A DNA stretch of 64,000 bases from Sphingomonas endophytica (GTDB taxonomy: Bacteria > Pseudomonadota > Alphaproteobacteria > Sphingomonadales > Sphingomonadaceae), in the NCBI RefSeq assembly GCF_001476895.1, contig NZ_LDTB01000014.1:1-64000 (forward strand), read 5' to 3'. Under the pieces are notes generated by a model, which was not told the DNA's origin, did not search any database, and worked only from the letters and a program-made list of their open reading frames with translations. Every line of letters starts with the position of its first letter. Positions within the stretch are counted from its first letter, which is position 1. The position numbers and the translations under genes are program-made. This document shows, one piece after another, positions 18,828-27,824 of this stretch.

Positions 18828-19346
18828 TTATTTCAATCGCATGGCCAGGCCGGCCACGACCAGATCGACGCGGTCCACGGTCGCGGCGACCCGTTGGTTG
18901 ACCCGGCCCGCCACGTCGCGGAAGCGCCGCGCCAGCGCGTTGTCGGGGACGATGCCCCAGCCGACCTCGTTGGATACCAGCACGATGCGACCGCCGGCGC
19001 CGGCCAGTGCACCGACGAGCGCATCGGTCGCCGCTTCCACATCGGCATCCGACAGCAACAGGTTCGACGTCCAGAGCGTCAGGCAGTCGACCAGCACCAT
19101 CGCACCGCCCGCCGTGGCGATCGCCTCCGGCAGCGCGACGGGCGCCTCGACGGTTCGCCATTCCGGTCCACGATCGGCGCGATGGTGCGCGATCCGTTCC
19201 GCCATCTCGGCGTCGAACGCCTGCGCCGTCGCGATGAAGACGCGCGGCCCGGCGACCGTCTCGGCCAGCACCTGCGCATGACGGCTCTTGCCCGAGCGTG
19301 CACCGCCCAGCACCAGCCGCGTGCGCCATCCGTCGTCGCCCGTCAT
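18828..19346 (-). CDS. cobU: Adenosylcobinamide kinase / guanylyltransferase
   Basis: CobU, 172 residues, phosphorylates adenosylcobinamide and then transfers GMP to it, in nucleotide-loop assembly of cobalamin. The P-loop GGARSGKSRHA lies near residue 14; the second motif VLVDCLTLW and the ...IAHHRADRGPEW histidine segment match the family. ATG 19346 gives the usual N-terminus; the longer frame to 19511 is not supported. It is transcribed away from cobD, with 64 bases between starts. Confidence 0.93.
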   Translation of the reverse strand: MTGDDGWRTRLVLGGARSGKSRHAQVLAETVAGPRVFIATAQAFDAEMAERIAHHRADRGPEWRTVEAPVALPEAIATAGGAMVLVDCLTLWTSNLLLSDADVEAATDALVGALAGAGGRIVLVSNEVGWGIVPDNALARRFRDVAGRVNQRVAATVDRVDLVVAGLAMRLK

Positions 19347-19410
19347 CCTGTCCCTTGCCTGTCCGCGCGCGATTGTCGAAGGAGGCGGTCCTTGCCCCAA
19401 GTCGAGCCCG

Positions 19411-20475
19411 ATGTCGCGCGATCTTACCTTCCACGGCGGCCGTATCGAGGATGCCGCGCGCCTGTACCCCCAGGCGCCGCGCCCGTGGCTGGACCTGTCG
19501 ACCGGCATCAATCCGCATGGCTGGACGCCGGGCGTACCGCTGGCGATCGATCAGCGGCGCCTGCCGTCCGGCGACGCGCTGGCGGCGCTGGAGGCGGCGG
19601 CGCGCGGCGCGTTCGGCTTTGCGGGCGCGCTGGCGGCGGTGCCGGGGAGCGAACCGGCGCTGCGGCTGCTCGCGACGATCGACCGGCCGCGCCCGTGGCA
19701 TGTCGTGACACCCTGCTATCGCACGCATCACGATGTCCTGCCGGGCGCGACGCCTGTTCCGGCGGCGGACATCGGTGCGGCGGCGCGGACGGGCGGCACG
19801 CTGCTGCTTGCCAATCCCAACAATCCCGACGGCCGGCTGATCGCGCCGGAGGCTCTGCTGGCGCTGGCACGCGACGCCGGCACGCGTGGCGGGATGCTGA
19901 TCGTCGACGAAGCCTTTGCGGACGCGGTCGCCGGGGCGAGCGTCTTGCCGCTGCTGCGTGACGACGATCCGGTCGTGGTGCTGCGCTCGTTCGGTAAATT
20001 CTATGGGCTGGCGGGGGTGCGGCTTGGTTTCGTCTGCGGCGCACGCGCGGTGGTGGCGCGCGTGGCGACGATGCTGGGCGGATGGCCGATCTCGTCGACC
20101 GCGCTGGCCTATGGCACGGCGGCCTATCGCGATGTCGGATGGGCGGCGCGGATGCGCGTGCGGCTGGCAACGGAGGCGGTGGCGCTGGACGACATGCTCG
20201 CGGCATGTGGGCTGGTCGCGACGGGCGCGTGCCCGCTGTTCCGGTTGGTGGAAAGCGACGGGGCGGGCGACGTGTTCGAGGCGCTGGCGGCGCGCGGGAT
20301 CCTGACGCGTCCGTTCGACGGCCATCCGCGATGGCTGCGCTTCGGCTTGCCGGGTGAGGGGACGGATCGCCTGGCGGCGGCGCTGTCGCCGTTAGCGCGA
20401 CGGCGGGAAGCTGGCTCATCCGAGGGACGCGTCTCCCTCGATAGCCCTCCGCGCGGGTTCGGACAGAGTGGCTGA
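19411..20475 (+). CDS. cobD: L-threonine-O-3-phosphate decarboxylase
   Basis: A class-I/II aminotransferase-fold PLP enzyme of 354 residues that makes (R)-1-amino-2-propanol phosphate for the cobalamin side arm. It opens FHGGRIEDAARLYP and DLSTGINPHGW, typical of CobD/CobC proteins, with ANPNNPDG and VDEAFAD around the cofactor and the PLP lysine K196 in RSFGKFYGLAGVRLG. Start ATG 19411. The last ~20 residues extend beyond the usual end and overlap the cbiB start. Note that the name cobC is used for this enzyme in Pseudomonas denitrificans nomenclature. Confidence 0.92.
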   Translation: MSRDLTFHGGRIEDAARLYPQAPRPWLDLSTGINPHGWTPGVPLAIDQRRLPSGDALAALEAAARGAFGFAGALAAVPGSEPALRLLATIDRPRPWHVVTPCYRTHHDVLPGATPVPAADIGAAARTGGTLLLANPNNPDGRLIAPEALLALARDAGTRGGMLIVDEAFADAVAGASVLPLLRDDDPVVVLRSFGKFYGLAGVRLGFVCGARAVVARVATMLGGWPISSTALAYGTAAYRDVGWAARMRVRLATEAVALDDMLAACGLVATGACPLFRLVESDGAGDVFEALAARGILTRPFDGHPRWLRFGLPGEGTDRLAAALSPLARRREAGSSEGRVSLDSPPRGFGQSG

Positions 20476-21391
20476 TCCGGTAGCCCTTGCCGCACTGGCG
20501 GTCGATGCGGCGGTCGGCTGGCCGGCGTGGCTCTACGCGCGGGTCGGCCATCCCGTCGGCGGGATCGCCCGCCTCATCGGCGCGCTGGAGGCGCGCTGGA
20601 ATCGCCCGCGCCGTCCCCGCCGCCTGCTGGGCGTCGCGACAATCGCCATCGTCGTCGCCGTTACCGCCGGCATCGCGGCCCTTGTCGAACATCTCGCCCG
20701 CGTCATCGGCTTCGGCTGGCCGGTCGTCGCGCTGCTCGCCTGGCCGGCGATGGCGCAGCGCAGCCTCTTCGATCACGTCCGCCCGGTGGCGGCGGCGCTT
20801 GCCGCATGTGACCTTCCCGCCGCTCGGCGCGCGGTCGGGATGATCGTCGGGCGCGATACCGCCGCCCTGGACGAGGCCGGTGTCGCCCGTGCGGCGATCG
20901 AGAGCCTGGCCGAGAGTTTCTGCGACGGCGTCGCCGCGCCGCTGTTCTGGCTGCTGGTCGGCGGGCTGCCCGGTGTGTGGGCCTATAAGGCGATCAACAC
21001 CGCCGACAGTCTGATCGGGCATCGCGAGGCGCGGTGGCGGGCATTCGGCTGGGCCGCGGCGCGGCTCGACGATCTCGCCAACCTCATTCCCGCGCGGGTC
21101 GGGGCGGTGCTGATCTGCATCGCGGGTGGCGGCGGATGGCGCATCATGTGGCGCGACGCGCGCCGGCACGCCTCGCCCAACGCCGGCTGGACCGAGGCGG
21201 CGATGGCCGGCGCGCTGGGGCTGCGGCTCGCCGGGCCGGTCGCCTATGACGGCGTGCTCGCCAACAAGCCGTGGATTGGCGAGGGGCGGTCCGAGCCGGG
21301 CGCACCCGACATCCGGCGCGCGCTGGCGGTGTACGTGCGGGCGTGCGCCCTGCTCTGGATCGTGGCAGGGGCGGTCGCATGGGCGCGCTGA
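20468..21391 (+). CDS. cbiB: Adenosylcobinamide-phosphate synthase
   Basis: CbiB (CobD in other nomenclature), a polytopic inner-membrane protein of 307 residues that joins the aminopropanol phosphate arm to adenosylcobyric acid. Family blocks are [24 protein letters not shown] at the N-terminus, [21 protein letters not shown] and [15 protein letters not shown]. The start is GTG 20468 inside the end of cobD; the gene overlaps cobQ by 13 bases. Substrate supply by cobD and cobQ on the same transcript fits. Confidence 0.94.
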   Translation: MADPVALAALAVDAAVGWPAWLYARVGHPVGGIARLIGALEARWNRPRRPRRLLGVATIAIVVAVTAGIAALVEHLARVIGFGWPVVALLAWPAMAQRSLFDHVRPVAAALAACDLPAARRAVGMIVGRDTAALDEAGVARAAIESLAESFCDGVAAPLFWLLVGGLPGVWAYKAINTADSLIGHREARWRAFGWAAARLDDLANLIPARVGAVLICIAGGGGWRIMWRDARRHASPNAGWTEAAMAGALGLRLAGPVAYDGVLANKPWIGEGRSEPGAPDIRRALAVYVRACALLWIVAGAVAWAR

Positions 21392-22818
21392 TGATACAGG
21401 GGACCGGCTCGGACGTCGGCAAGTCGGTGCTGGTGGCGGGGCTGTGCCGTGCGTTCGCCAACCGCGGCCTGACCGTCCGGCCGTTCAAGCCGCAGAACAT
21501 GTCGACCAACGCCGCCGTCACCGCCGATGGCGGAGAGATCGGGCGCGCGCAGGCGACGCAGGCGATCGCCGCGCGCGTCGCGCCGCACGTCGATATGAAT
21601 CCGGTATTGCTGAAGCCGCAGGGCGATCGCACCTCGCAACTGGTGGTGCGCGGGCGCGTGCGCGGTACGCTGGCGGCGGCGAACTGGCGCGAGGGGCGGG
21701 CGGGGCTGCTGGCCGAGGTGCTGGAGAGTTTCGAGCGGCTCCGCGCGCAGGCCGATCTGGTTCTGGTGGAGGGCGCGGGCTCGCCGGCCGAGATCAACCT
21801 GCGCGACGGCGACATCGCCAACATGGGCTTCGCGCGCGCCGCCGGCGTGCCGGTGGTGCTGGTCGGCGATATCGATCGCGGCGGGGTGATCGCGTCGCTG
21901 GTCGGCACGCGCGCGGTGCTCGCGCCCGACGATGCGGCGATGATCCACGGCTTCGTGGTCAATCGCTTTCGCGGCGACCCGGCGCTGTTCGAGGACGGCT
22001 ATCGCGCGATCGCGGAGCGGACCGGGTGGCGCGGGTTCGGGGTGGTGCCGTGGCTGACGGCGGCGGCGCGGCTGCCGAGCGAGGATGCCGTCGTGCTTCA
22101 GCAGCCGGCATCCGCCACGTCGGGACGGGTGCTGGTCGCCTGTCCGATCACGCGCCACATCGCCAATTTCGACGATCTGGATCCGCTCAAGCTCGAACCC
22201 GGTGTCGAGGTGGCGATGATCCCGCCGGGCAGGCCGATCCCGGCCGAGACGGCGTTGATCGTGCTGCCGGGTTCCAAGGCGACGATCGCCGACCTCGCCT
22301 TCGTGCGCGAACAGGGCTGGGACGTGGATATCCGTGCGCATCATCGTCGCGGCGGCGCGGTGCTGGGGCTGTGCGGCGGCTATCAGATGCTCGGACGGTC
22401 GGTGGCCGACCCGTCGGGGCTGGAGGGGCCGCCGGCGCGCGTCGAGGGGCTGGGTCTGCTCGACGTCGAGACGGTGCTGGGCGGCGACAAGCTGCTGCGC
22501 GACGTGCGCGGGACGGCGCGCGGGGCGCGGTTCGCCGGATACGAGATGCATCTCGGCGCCACGACCGGGCCGGATGCGGCGCGGATCGTGGTGCATTTCG
22601 ACGACGGGCGCGTGGATGGCGCGACCAGCGCGGACGGCCTGGTCGCGGGCACCTATGTCCACGGTCTCTTCGCGCTCGCGGAGCAACGCAGCGCGTGGCT
22701 GGGCCGGGCGGCGCGCGGGCCCGATCATCACGCCGCGATCGATGCCGCGCTCGATGCGATCGCCGAGGCGCTGGAACGGCATATGGACCTCGACGCGCTG
22801 CTCGACCTCGCGCGCTGA
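21379..22818 (+). CDS. cobQ: Cobyric acid synthase (glutamine-hydrolysing)
   Basis: CobQ of 479 residues amidates four carboxylates of adenosylcobyrinic acid a,c-diamide. The N-terminal P-loop-like domain has GTGSDVGKS at residues 8-16; the C-terminal glutaminase domain has its nucleophile C332 in [13 protein letters not shown] 21379 overlaps the cbiB end; the longer frame from 21271 is rejected. The gene converges on cobS with only four bases between them. Its presence argues that the cell can start from cobyrinic acid diamide or that upstream genes are elsewhere. Confidence 0.95.
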   Translation: MGALMIQGTGSDVGKSVLVAGLCRAFANRGLTVRPFKPQNMSTNAAVTADGGEIGRAQATQAIAARVAPHVDMNPVLLKPQGDRTSQLVVRGRVRGTLAAANWREGRAGLLAEVLESFERLRAQADLVLVEGAGSPAEINLRDGDIANMGFARAAGVPVVLVGDIDRGGVIASLVGTRAVLAPDDAAMIHGFVVNRFRGDPALFEDGYRAIAERTGWRGFGVVPWLTAAARLPSEDAVVLQQPASATSGRVLVACPITRHIANFDDLDPLKLEPGVEVAMIPPGRPIPAETALIVLPGSKATIADLAFVREQGWDVDIRAHHRRGGAVLGLCGGYQMLGRSVADPSGLEGPPARVEGLGLLDVETVLGGDKLLRDVRGTARGARFAGYEMHLGATTGPDAARIVVHFDDGRVDGATSADGLVAGTYVHGLFALAEQRSAWLGRAARGPDHHAAIDAALDAIAEALERHMDLDALLDLAR

Positions 22819-22822
22819 GCGG

Positions 22823-23524
22823 TCAGCCGATCGTGGCCAGTCCCAGCAATGCCGCCGTCTCGACCAGTTCGATCCCGGCGCCATGCGCATCGCCGTTCAC
22901 CCCGCCCAGTCGCCAGCGCAGCCATGCACCGAAAGCGAGTATCGCGCCGGGTACGATCAGCAGCGGCGGGGCCAGCACGCATACGCCCGCGAGCACCGCG
23001 CCCCAGCCGGCGAGATCGCGTGATCGCACCGCCGCGGCAACCCGCGCGCCCAGTCCCTGCCCCAGCGGCGAGACCCAGCGCGCCCAGAACAGCGGACCGA
23101 CGCGTGCCGCGAAGGGCACCAGCAGCACGCGTCCATCGCCCGCGACGTCGTGGAGCAAGATGAGCTTGGCGATCAACTGCACCCCGATCGCCACCACCGC
23201 GAAGCTGCCGACGTGCGGGTCGCGCATGACCGCCGACAGACGTGCCCGGTCGCCATGCGCCGCGCCCACGCCGTCCGCGACATCGCCCAGCCCGTCGAGG
23301 TGGAGCGCCCCTGTCACCATGACCCAGGCGACCAGCCCGGCCAAGGCACCCAGCCACGGATCGCGCATCGCGCCCAGCCACATGCTGCCGGCGACGATCG
23401 CGCCGATCACGATGCCGACCGCCGGATAGTATCGGATCGCGGCCGCGACATCGCCGGCATCTCCCCGGATCACGGGCACCGGCAGGCGGGTCAGGAACGC
23501 CATGGCGGTCCAGAAGCGGTTCAT
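22823..23524 (-). CDS. cobS: Adenosylcobinamide-GDP ribazoletransferase (cobalamin synthase)
   Basis: CobS, an integral membrane protein of 233 residues that joins adenosylcobinamide-GDP to alpha-ribazole (or its phosphate) in the last step of cobalamin assembly. The start MNRFWTAMAFLTRLPVP and the motif GALHLDGLGDVADG, with its metal-binding acidic residues, are diagnostic, as is the multi-helix profile. The ATG at 23524 overlaps the cobC stop. It is the last gene of the riboswitch-linked btuB-DUF1636-cobT-cobC-cobS run. Confidence 0.94.
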   Translation of the reverse strand: MNRFWTAMAFLTRLPVPVIRGDAGDVAAAIRYYPAVGIVIGAIVAGSMWLGAMRDPWLGALAGLVAWVMVTGALHLDGLGDVADGVGAAHGDRARLSAVMRDPHVGSFAVVAIGVQLIAKLILLHDVAGDGRVLLVPFAARVGPLFWARWVSPLGQGLGARVAAAVRSRDLAGWGAVLAGVCVLAPPLLIVPGAILAFGAWLRWRLGGVNGDAHGAGIELVETAALLGLATIG

Positions 23525-24069
23525 GGTCGCAGCGCCACGATCTGCGCGGCATCTTCCCACAGCCGCAGCGACACCACCGACGCGCAGGGCAGGGCGAACG
23601 CCCATGCCTGTCGCACGTCGAACCCGCAGGCGCCGGCCAGCGCCGCACGGATCGCCCCGCCGTGCGTGACGACCAGCGTGCCGTCGTCCAGATCGTGCAG
23701 TGCCGCGCCGACGCGCGCGACCAGTGCCGACCAGCGTTCGCCGCCGGGCGGGGGCGCGGCATCGGGGTCGCGCCAGAAATCGGCGAGCGCGGCGGCGTCC
23801 AGCGTGGCGGGATCGCACCCGTCCCATGCGCCGAAATCCAGCTCGCGCCACCGCGCATCGCGCCGGAAGGTCGCACCGATCGCGGCGGCGCAATCGGCGG
23901 CGCGGGACAGGTCCGAGCTGACGACACGGGTGAAGGCGAGGGTGTCGGCGGCCGCCAGGCAGGCGGCAATGCCCTCGGCCGTTACCGGGACATCCTCATG
24001 CCCGACCAGATGACCGTTCAGCGCCGTCGCGCCATGCCGCATCAGGTGGACGGCGCGTGACGCGATCAC
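23521..24069 (-). CDS. cobC: Histidine phosphatase, probable alpha-ribazole phosphatase
   Basis: A 182-residue member of the histidine phosphatase branch. Catalytic RHG is at residues 11-13, the acid-bearing RELDFGAWDG follows, and the second histidine is in VVTHGGAIR. Position between cobT and cobS, with ATGA overlaps on both sides, points to dephosphorylation of alpha-ribazole-5'-phosphate or adenosylcobalamin-phosphate. A generic phosphoglycerate-mutase-like role is possible but less likely in this context. Confidence 0.88.
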   Translation of the reverse strand: MIASRAVHLMRHGATALNGHLVGHEDVPVTAEGIAACLAAADTLAFTRVVSSDLSRAADCAAAIGATFRRDARWRELDFGAWDGCDPATLDAAALADFWRDPDAAPPPGGERWSALVARVGAALHDLDDGTLVVTHGGAIRAALAGACGFDVRQAWAFALPCASVVSLRLWEDAAQIVALRP

Positions 24070-25076
24070 GCTTCGGCGACGCCCGCTTCGTCGAACGTCG
24101 CCATGCGGTCATGCGCGGCCAGCGCGGCGCGCACGACACCTGCCGCGACCGCCGCGCCGCTGCCTTCGCCCAGCCGCATGTCGAGCGACAGCAGCGGGGA
24201 GAGGCCGAGCCGCTCCAGCAGGCGCCGGTGCCCCGGTTCGGCGGAGCAATGGCCGGCGAGGCAATGGTCGACGATCGCCGGCTGCGCCGCCGCCAGCGGC
24301 GCGAGGGCCGCGCCGACGATAAACCCGTCCAGCAGCACCGGCACGCGCGCGTGGCGCGCCGCCAGCACGGCCCCGGCGATCGCGGCGATCTCGCGTCCGC
24401 CCAGCCGGCGCAGCCGCTCGAAGGCGGTGCGCGCATCGCCGTGCGTGACGAGGGCGTCGTCCACCGCGGCGATCTTCGCCTGTAGTGCCGTACCGGCAAC
24501 CCCGGTGCCCGGTCCGACCCACTCGATTCCGCTGCCGCCGAAGCTCGCCGCGCAAAGGGCCGCCGCGGGCGTGGTATTGCCGATTCCCATGTCGCCGGGC
24601 ACCAGCAGATCGATATCCCCCGTCACCGCGGCGGCGCCCGCGTCGAGCGCCTCCAGACATTCGGTTTCGCTCATCGCCGCTTCGAGGGTGATATCGCCGG
24701 TCGGCTGTTCCAGCATCAGCGGCACGACGGTCAGCGACAGGCCGGCGGCGGTGGCCAGCGCGTTGATCGCCGCGCCGCCGCGTGCGAAATTGGCGACCAT
24801 CTGCTCCGTCACCTCGGGCGGATAGGCGCTGACCCCGCGCGCCGCGACGCCGTGGTTGCCCGCGAAGATGATCGCTCGCCCGTCGTTCAGTCGGGGCCGC
24901 GCGCGCCCCTGCCATGCGGCCATGAACTCGGCGATCTCCTCCAGCCGGCCCAGCGACCCGACCGGCTTGGTAAGCCGTGCCTGGCGGTCGGCGGCGGCAC
25001 GGCGGGCCCCGGCGTCGGCGGGCGGAAGATCGACCAGCGCGGCGCCGAACGCCGCGACCGAGGTGAATCGCGTCAT
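24066..25076 (-). CDS. cobT: Nicotinate-nucleotide:DMB phosphoribosyltransferase
   Basis: CobT, 336 residues, transfers phosphoribose from nicotinate mononucleotide to dimethylbenzimidazole to give alpha-ribazole phosphate. Hallmarks are LTKPVGSLGRLEEIA, IFAGNHGVAARGVSAYP, GDMGIGNTTPAAAL and the C-terminal LGEGSGAAVA with the conserved glutamate. ATG 25076 overlaps the DUF1636 stop as ATGA; the much longer frame upstream is spill-over. No bluB (DMB synthesis) is seen in the window. Confidence 0.95.
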   Translation of the reverse strand: MTRFTSVAAFGAALVDLPPADAGARRAAADRQARLTKPVGSLGRLEEIAEFMAAWQGRARPRLNDGRAIIFAGNHGVAARGVSAYPPEVTEQMVANFARGGAAINALATAAGLSLTVVPLMLEQPTGDITLEAAMSETECLEALDAGAAAVTGDIDLLVPGDMGIGNTTPAAALCAASFGGSGIEWVGPGTGVAGTALQAKIAAVDDALVTHGDARTAFERLRRLGGREIAAIAGAVLAARHARVPVLLDGFIVGAALAPLAAAQPAIVDHCLAGHCSAEPGHRRLLERLGLSPLLSLDMRLGEGSGAAVAAGVVRAALAAHDRMATFDEAGVAEA

Positions 25077-25477
25077 GCGACCAGCTGACCGGCGGGGGGG
25101 ATGCGGACGATGAAATGGCCCTTCACCGCCTCCGGCCAGAGCCGATAGGCGACCTGCCCGGTCTCGCTGTCCACATAATGGCGCATGAACCGCATGATCC
25201 CCGTCGCCGCATCCTCGCTGGGCATGAAGCCGCCGAGCACATAGCCGATCTTGCCGGGCGCGCGCAGGTGGATCGTGCAGGCCCGGTCGCAGGCGAACAG
25301 GCACGGCATCTCCTGAACCGCGATATCCGCCCACGCGGGGTCGTCGGCCTGCGCGGTACGGAGCGCCGCCGCCAGCAGCGCTCCGTCGCGCGGCCCGCCG
25401 CCATCCGCACCCGCGGGCAGGCGACAGGTCTTGCACACCACGACGGCCGGTCCGTCCGCGACCGGGACCAGCGTCAT
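25073..25477 (-). CDS. DUF1636 cysteine-rich protein in the cobalamin operon
   Basis: A protein of 134 residues resembling DUF1636, a thioredoxin-fold, probably iron-sulfur or metal-binding family. Cysteines occur as C-x2-C near residue 15 (VCKTCRLP) and in a C-x3-C-x3-C cluster (PCLFACDRACT). It starts three bases after btuB and its stop overlaps the cobT start, so it is firmly inside the cobalamin operon. Such genes commonly accompany cobalamin or cobalt genes; the role (metal handling or redox) is inferred, not known. Confidence 0.82.
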   Translation of the reverse strand: MTLVPVADGPAVVVCKTCRLPAGADGGGPRDGALLAAALRTAQADDPAWADIAVQEMPCLFACDRACTIHLRAPGKIGYVLGGFMPSEDAATGIMRFMRHYVDSETGQVAYRLWPEAVKGHFIVRIPPAGQLVA

Positions 25478-25480
25478 GGA

Positions 25481-27424
25481 TCAGAACCGCCCGCGCAGGC
25501 CGGCGTACACGCTGCGTCCCAGCGTGTTGTAGCGGGCGACGGTCTGGTACGTCTCGTCGAACAGGTTCTCGACCCGCGCGAACAGCCGTACCTGCGGCGA
25601 CAGCGGCAGTTCGCCGCGCAGATCGACCAGCGTATAGCCGTTCAGGCGCGTGCGGTTCGCCGCATCGTCGAACGAATGCCCGGCCCAGCGCGCCGCGATC
25701 CCGACCGATCCCTGTTCCGCGAAGCTGTAGGTGGCGGCGACGTTGGCGGTGTCGCGCGGGCGACGCGGCAGCCAGTTGCCCAGCGTGCGGCCCGGCGAGC
25801 GATCCTCCGAGAGCACCCAGCTGTAATTGCCGTCCAGCGACAGATGCGCGCCGACCTGCGCGCGCGCCACCGCCTCGACCCCGCGCGCGAAGGCGCGGGC
25901 GACGTTGCGGTAATAGCCGAAGCGCTGCTCGGTCGTCGAACCGGGGACGAAGCACAACGGGTCGGTCGAGCCGAAGCTGCACCCGTTGTAGACGATCTGG
26001 TCGCGCGTCCGCCGCTCGAAATAGGTCCCGCCCAGCGCGACGCGCCCGTCGAGGAAGCGCTGTTCCGCGCCGGCTTCCCAGCCCTTCGCGCGTTCCGGCG
26101 CCAGGCCGCGGTTCCCGTATTCCGAGAAGAGCTGGTACAGCGACGGCGCCTTGAAGCCCTCGCTATAGCTGGCGCGCAGGACCGTGCCGGTCGGCAGCGC
26201 ATAGCTCGCACCGCCCGCGAACAGCGTCTGCCCGCCGAAGCGGCTGTGCTCGTCATGACGCACGCCGCCGGTCACGGTCAGCCCGTCGAGCGGCGACAGG
26301 TTGAGCTGGCCATAGACGCTGGTCAGTTCGGCGCGACCGCGCGCCGGGGTGCCAAGGGCATAGGGCGGCGAAAAGTCGGACGAGGCGCTGGCGAAGCGGC
26401 TGACCTCGTTCTCGACGCCGAACACCGCGTCCACGCCGCGCGTCACCGCCAGCGATCCCTGATATTCCAGGCGGTACGTGCGGCCCTGCGCGTCGAACGT
26501 CCTGGGCTGCGACGGGCGGGACGGATCCTCGTTATCGCGATCGGTGTCGGTATAGCCATAGCCGATGCGATTGCGCAGTCGCGCGTCGAACAGGTCGATG
26601 TTCAGGCCGGCATAGCCGACGAACTCCCGCGTCAGCCCATATTCGGGCGTGTCGCCGCCGAACCCGTCGAAATCGTTGCGGCCGTTGGCATAATAGCCGC
26701 GCAGGTCGGCGCTGATTCCCGGCGCCAGCGTCAGGACCGCGCGGCCCTGCACGTTCTGGTTGGTGTAACCGTCGCGCTCCGTGCCCGCCGACAGCGCGGA
26801 GACGCCCCGCGTGGTGAAGGTCTGCGCCCCCAGCCGCCATGCCAGCGGGCCGGTGTTGCCGCCCAGCGCGGCGCGCGCGCTGACCGTATCGCGCGATCCG
26901 CCCTCGACGTCGAAGCTGCCTTCCAGCGCCTGCGTGGGCAGCGGGGTGACGATGTTGACGACGCCACCGATCGCCTGGCTGCCCCACAGGATCGACTGCG
27001 GCCCGCGCAGCACCTCGACGCGCGCGGCGTCGCCGGTCAGCAGGTTGGCGAAATTGTAGCCGCCGCCCGGCGTGGACGGATCGTTCATCTTCACGCCGTC
27101 GATCACGACCACGGTCTGGTCGGACTCGGCGCCGCGGATGCGCAGCGACGTCTGCGTGCCATAGCCGCCGTTGCGCGACAGCGTGACGCCCGGCGTGCGC
27201 AGCAGCAGGTCCGCAATCGACAGGTCCTGCGCGCGATCGATCGCCGCCTTGTCGAGCACCGTGACCGAGGTGATGACGCGATCGGCGTCGGTCGGCGCAC
27301 GATTGGCCGCGACGACGATGTCGGGACGGTCGGATGGCGTGGCGGCGTCGGGGCGGGGGGCTTCCTGCGCCACCGCGGCGGTGGAGGTGAGCAGCATGGC
27401 GAGGCAGGCGAAACGGAACGGCAT
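25481..27424 (-). CDS. btuB: TonB-dependent cobalamin receptor BtuB
   Basis: An outer-membrane TonB-dependent receptor of 647 residues. A signal peptide ends near AVAQ; a TonB-box-like DIVVAANR follows. The plug domain (SIADLLLRTPGV, VEVLRGPQSILWGSQAIGGVVNI) precedes a 22-strand barrel that ends in ...AGLRGRF, with a terminal phenylalanine as barrels require. The cobalamin riboswitch about 180 bases upstream and the cob genes downstream identify the substrate as cobalamin or another corrinoid. Start is ATG 27424. Confidence 0.93.
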   Translation of the reverse strand: MPFRFACLAMLLTSTAAVAQEAPRPDAATPSDRPDIVVAANRAPTDADRVITSVTVLDKAAIDRAQDLSIADLLLRTPGVTLSRNGGYGTQTSLRIRGAESDQTVVVIDGVKMNDPSTPGGGYNFANLLTGDAARVEVLRGPQSILWGSQAIGGVVNIVTPLPTQALEGSFDVEGGSRDTVSARAALGGNTGPLAWRLGAQTFTTRGVSALSAGTERDGYTNQNVQGRAVLTLAPGISADLRGYYANGRNDFDGFGGDTPEYGLTREFVGYAGLNIDLFDARLRNRIGYGYTDTDRDNEDPSRPSQPRTFDAQGRTYRLEYQGSLAVTRGVDAVFGVENEVSRFASASSDFSPPYALGTPARGRAELTSVYGQLNLSPLDGLTVTGGVRHDEHSRFGGQTLFAGGASYALPTGTVLRASYSEGFKAPSLYQLFSEYGNRGLAPERAKGWEAGAEQRFLDGRVALGGTYFERRTRDQIVYNGCSFGSTDPLCFVPGSTTEQRFGYYRNVARAFARGVEAVARAQVGAHLSLDGNYSWVLSEDRSPGRTLGNWLPRRPRDTANVAATYSFAEQGSVGIAARWAGHSFDDAANRTRLNGYTLVDLRGELPLSPQVRLFARVENLFDETYQTVARYNTLGRSVYAGLRGRF

Positions 27425-27604
27425 GTAAACGGGACTCCCTGACGAACGAGCCGTCGCGATCGCCGCTGCGCACGCGCCGTCCGGCGCATCCGCATCGTCG
27501 ACCGCGCACGGCGGTGATATCGTCACGCTGGGTCCGGCCGCCGGTTCTTGCCGTGCACGCCTTCCCGTCCGTTCGGCGCACCCTGGCCGAGCGAAGGACG
27601 ATCG

Positions 27605-27768
27605 CGGCAGGCAGGTCTCCTGGCTCACGGGTCATCGCCGTGCGTGCCGCCTTCTCAGGCCGGACATCGGCCCAATGGCATGTGGCGCGCTGGCTCGCCG
27701 CTTACAGTTGCAGGGGCAGCCGGAGTTCGTCCGTTCCCTTTTGATCCCCGGTCAGGGGGAACCTGTCG
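27605..27768 (-). promoter_or_regulatory. Cobalamin (adenosylcobalamin) riboswitch
   Basis: Reading the minus strand, the aptamer landmarks occur in order: GGTTCCCCCTGA, AAAAGGGAAC, the B12 box CTGCCCCTGCAACTGTAAG, CACATGCCATTGG, GAGAAGGC, GATGACCCGTGAGCCAGGAG and GACCTGCC. It lies between cobO (upstream) and btuB (downstream), so it should repress btuB and the genes overlapping behind it when cobalamin is plentiful. A region of about 180 bases between aptamer and start codon could form the expression platform. Confidence 0.95.
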
Positions 27769-27824
27769 CGCCGCGCGCCCTAGCGTCGCGACGGGTGGCG
27801 GTCAATCCGGCCGGTGGGGCGTCG

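Noticed and set aside
25077..25982. Upstream extension of the cobT frame
   Set aside because: It runs antiparallel in codon phase through DUF1636 and btuB, which are clear in other frames; ATG 25076 gives the family N-terminus.
27425..27628. N-terminal extension of the btuB frame
   Set aside because: It overlaps the end of the cobalamin riboswitch and has no signal peptide; ATG 27424 gives a normal one.
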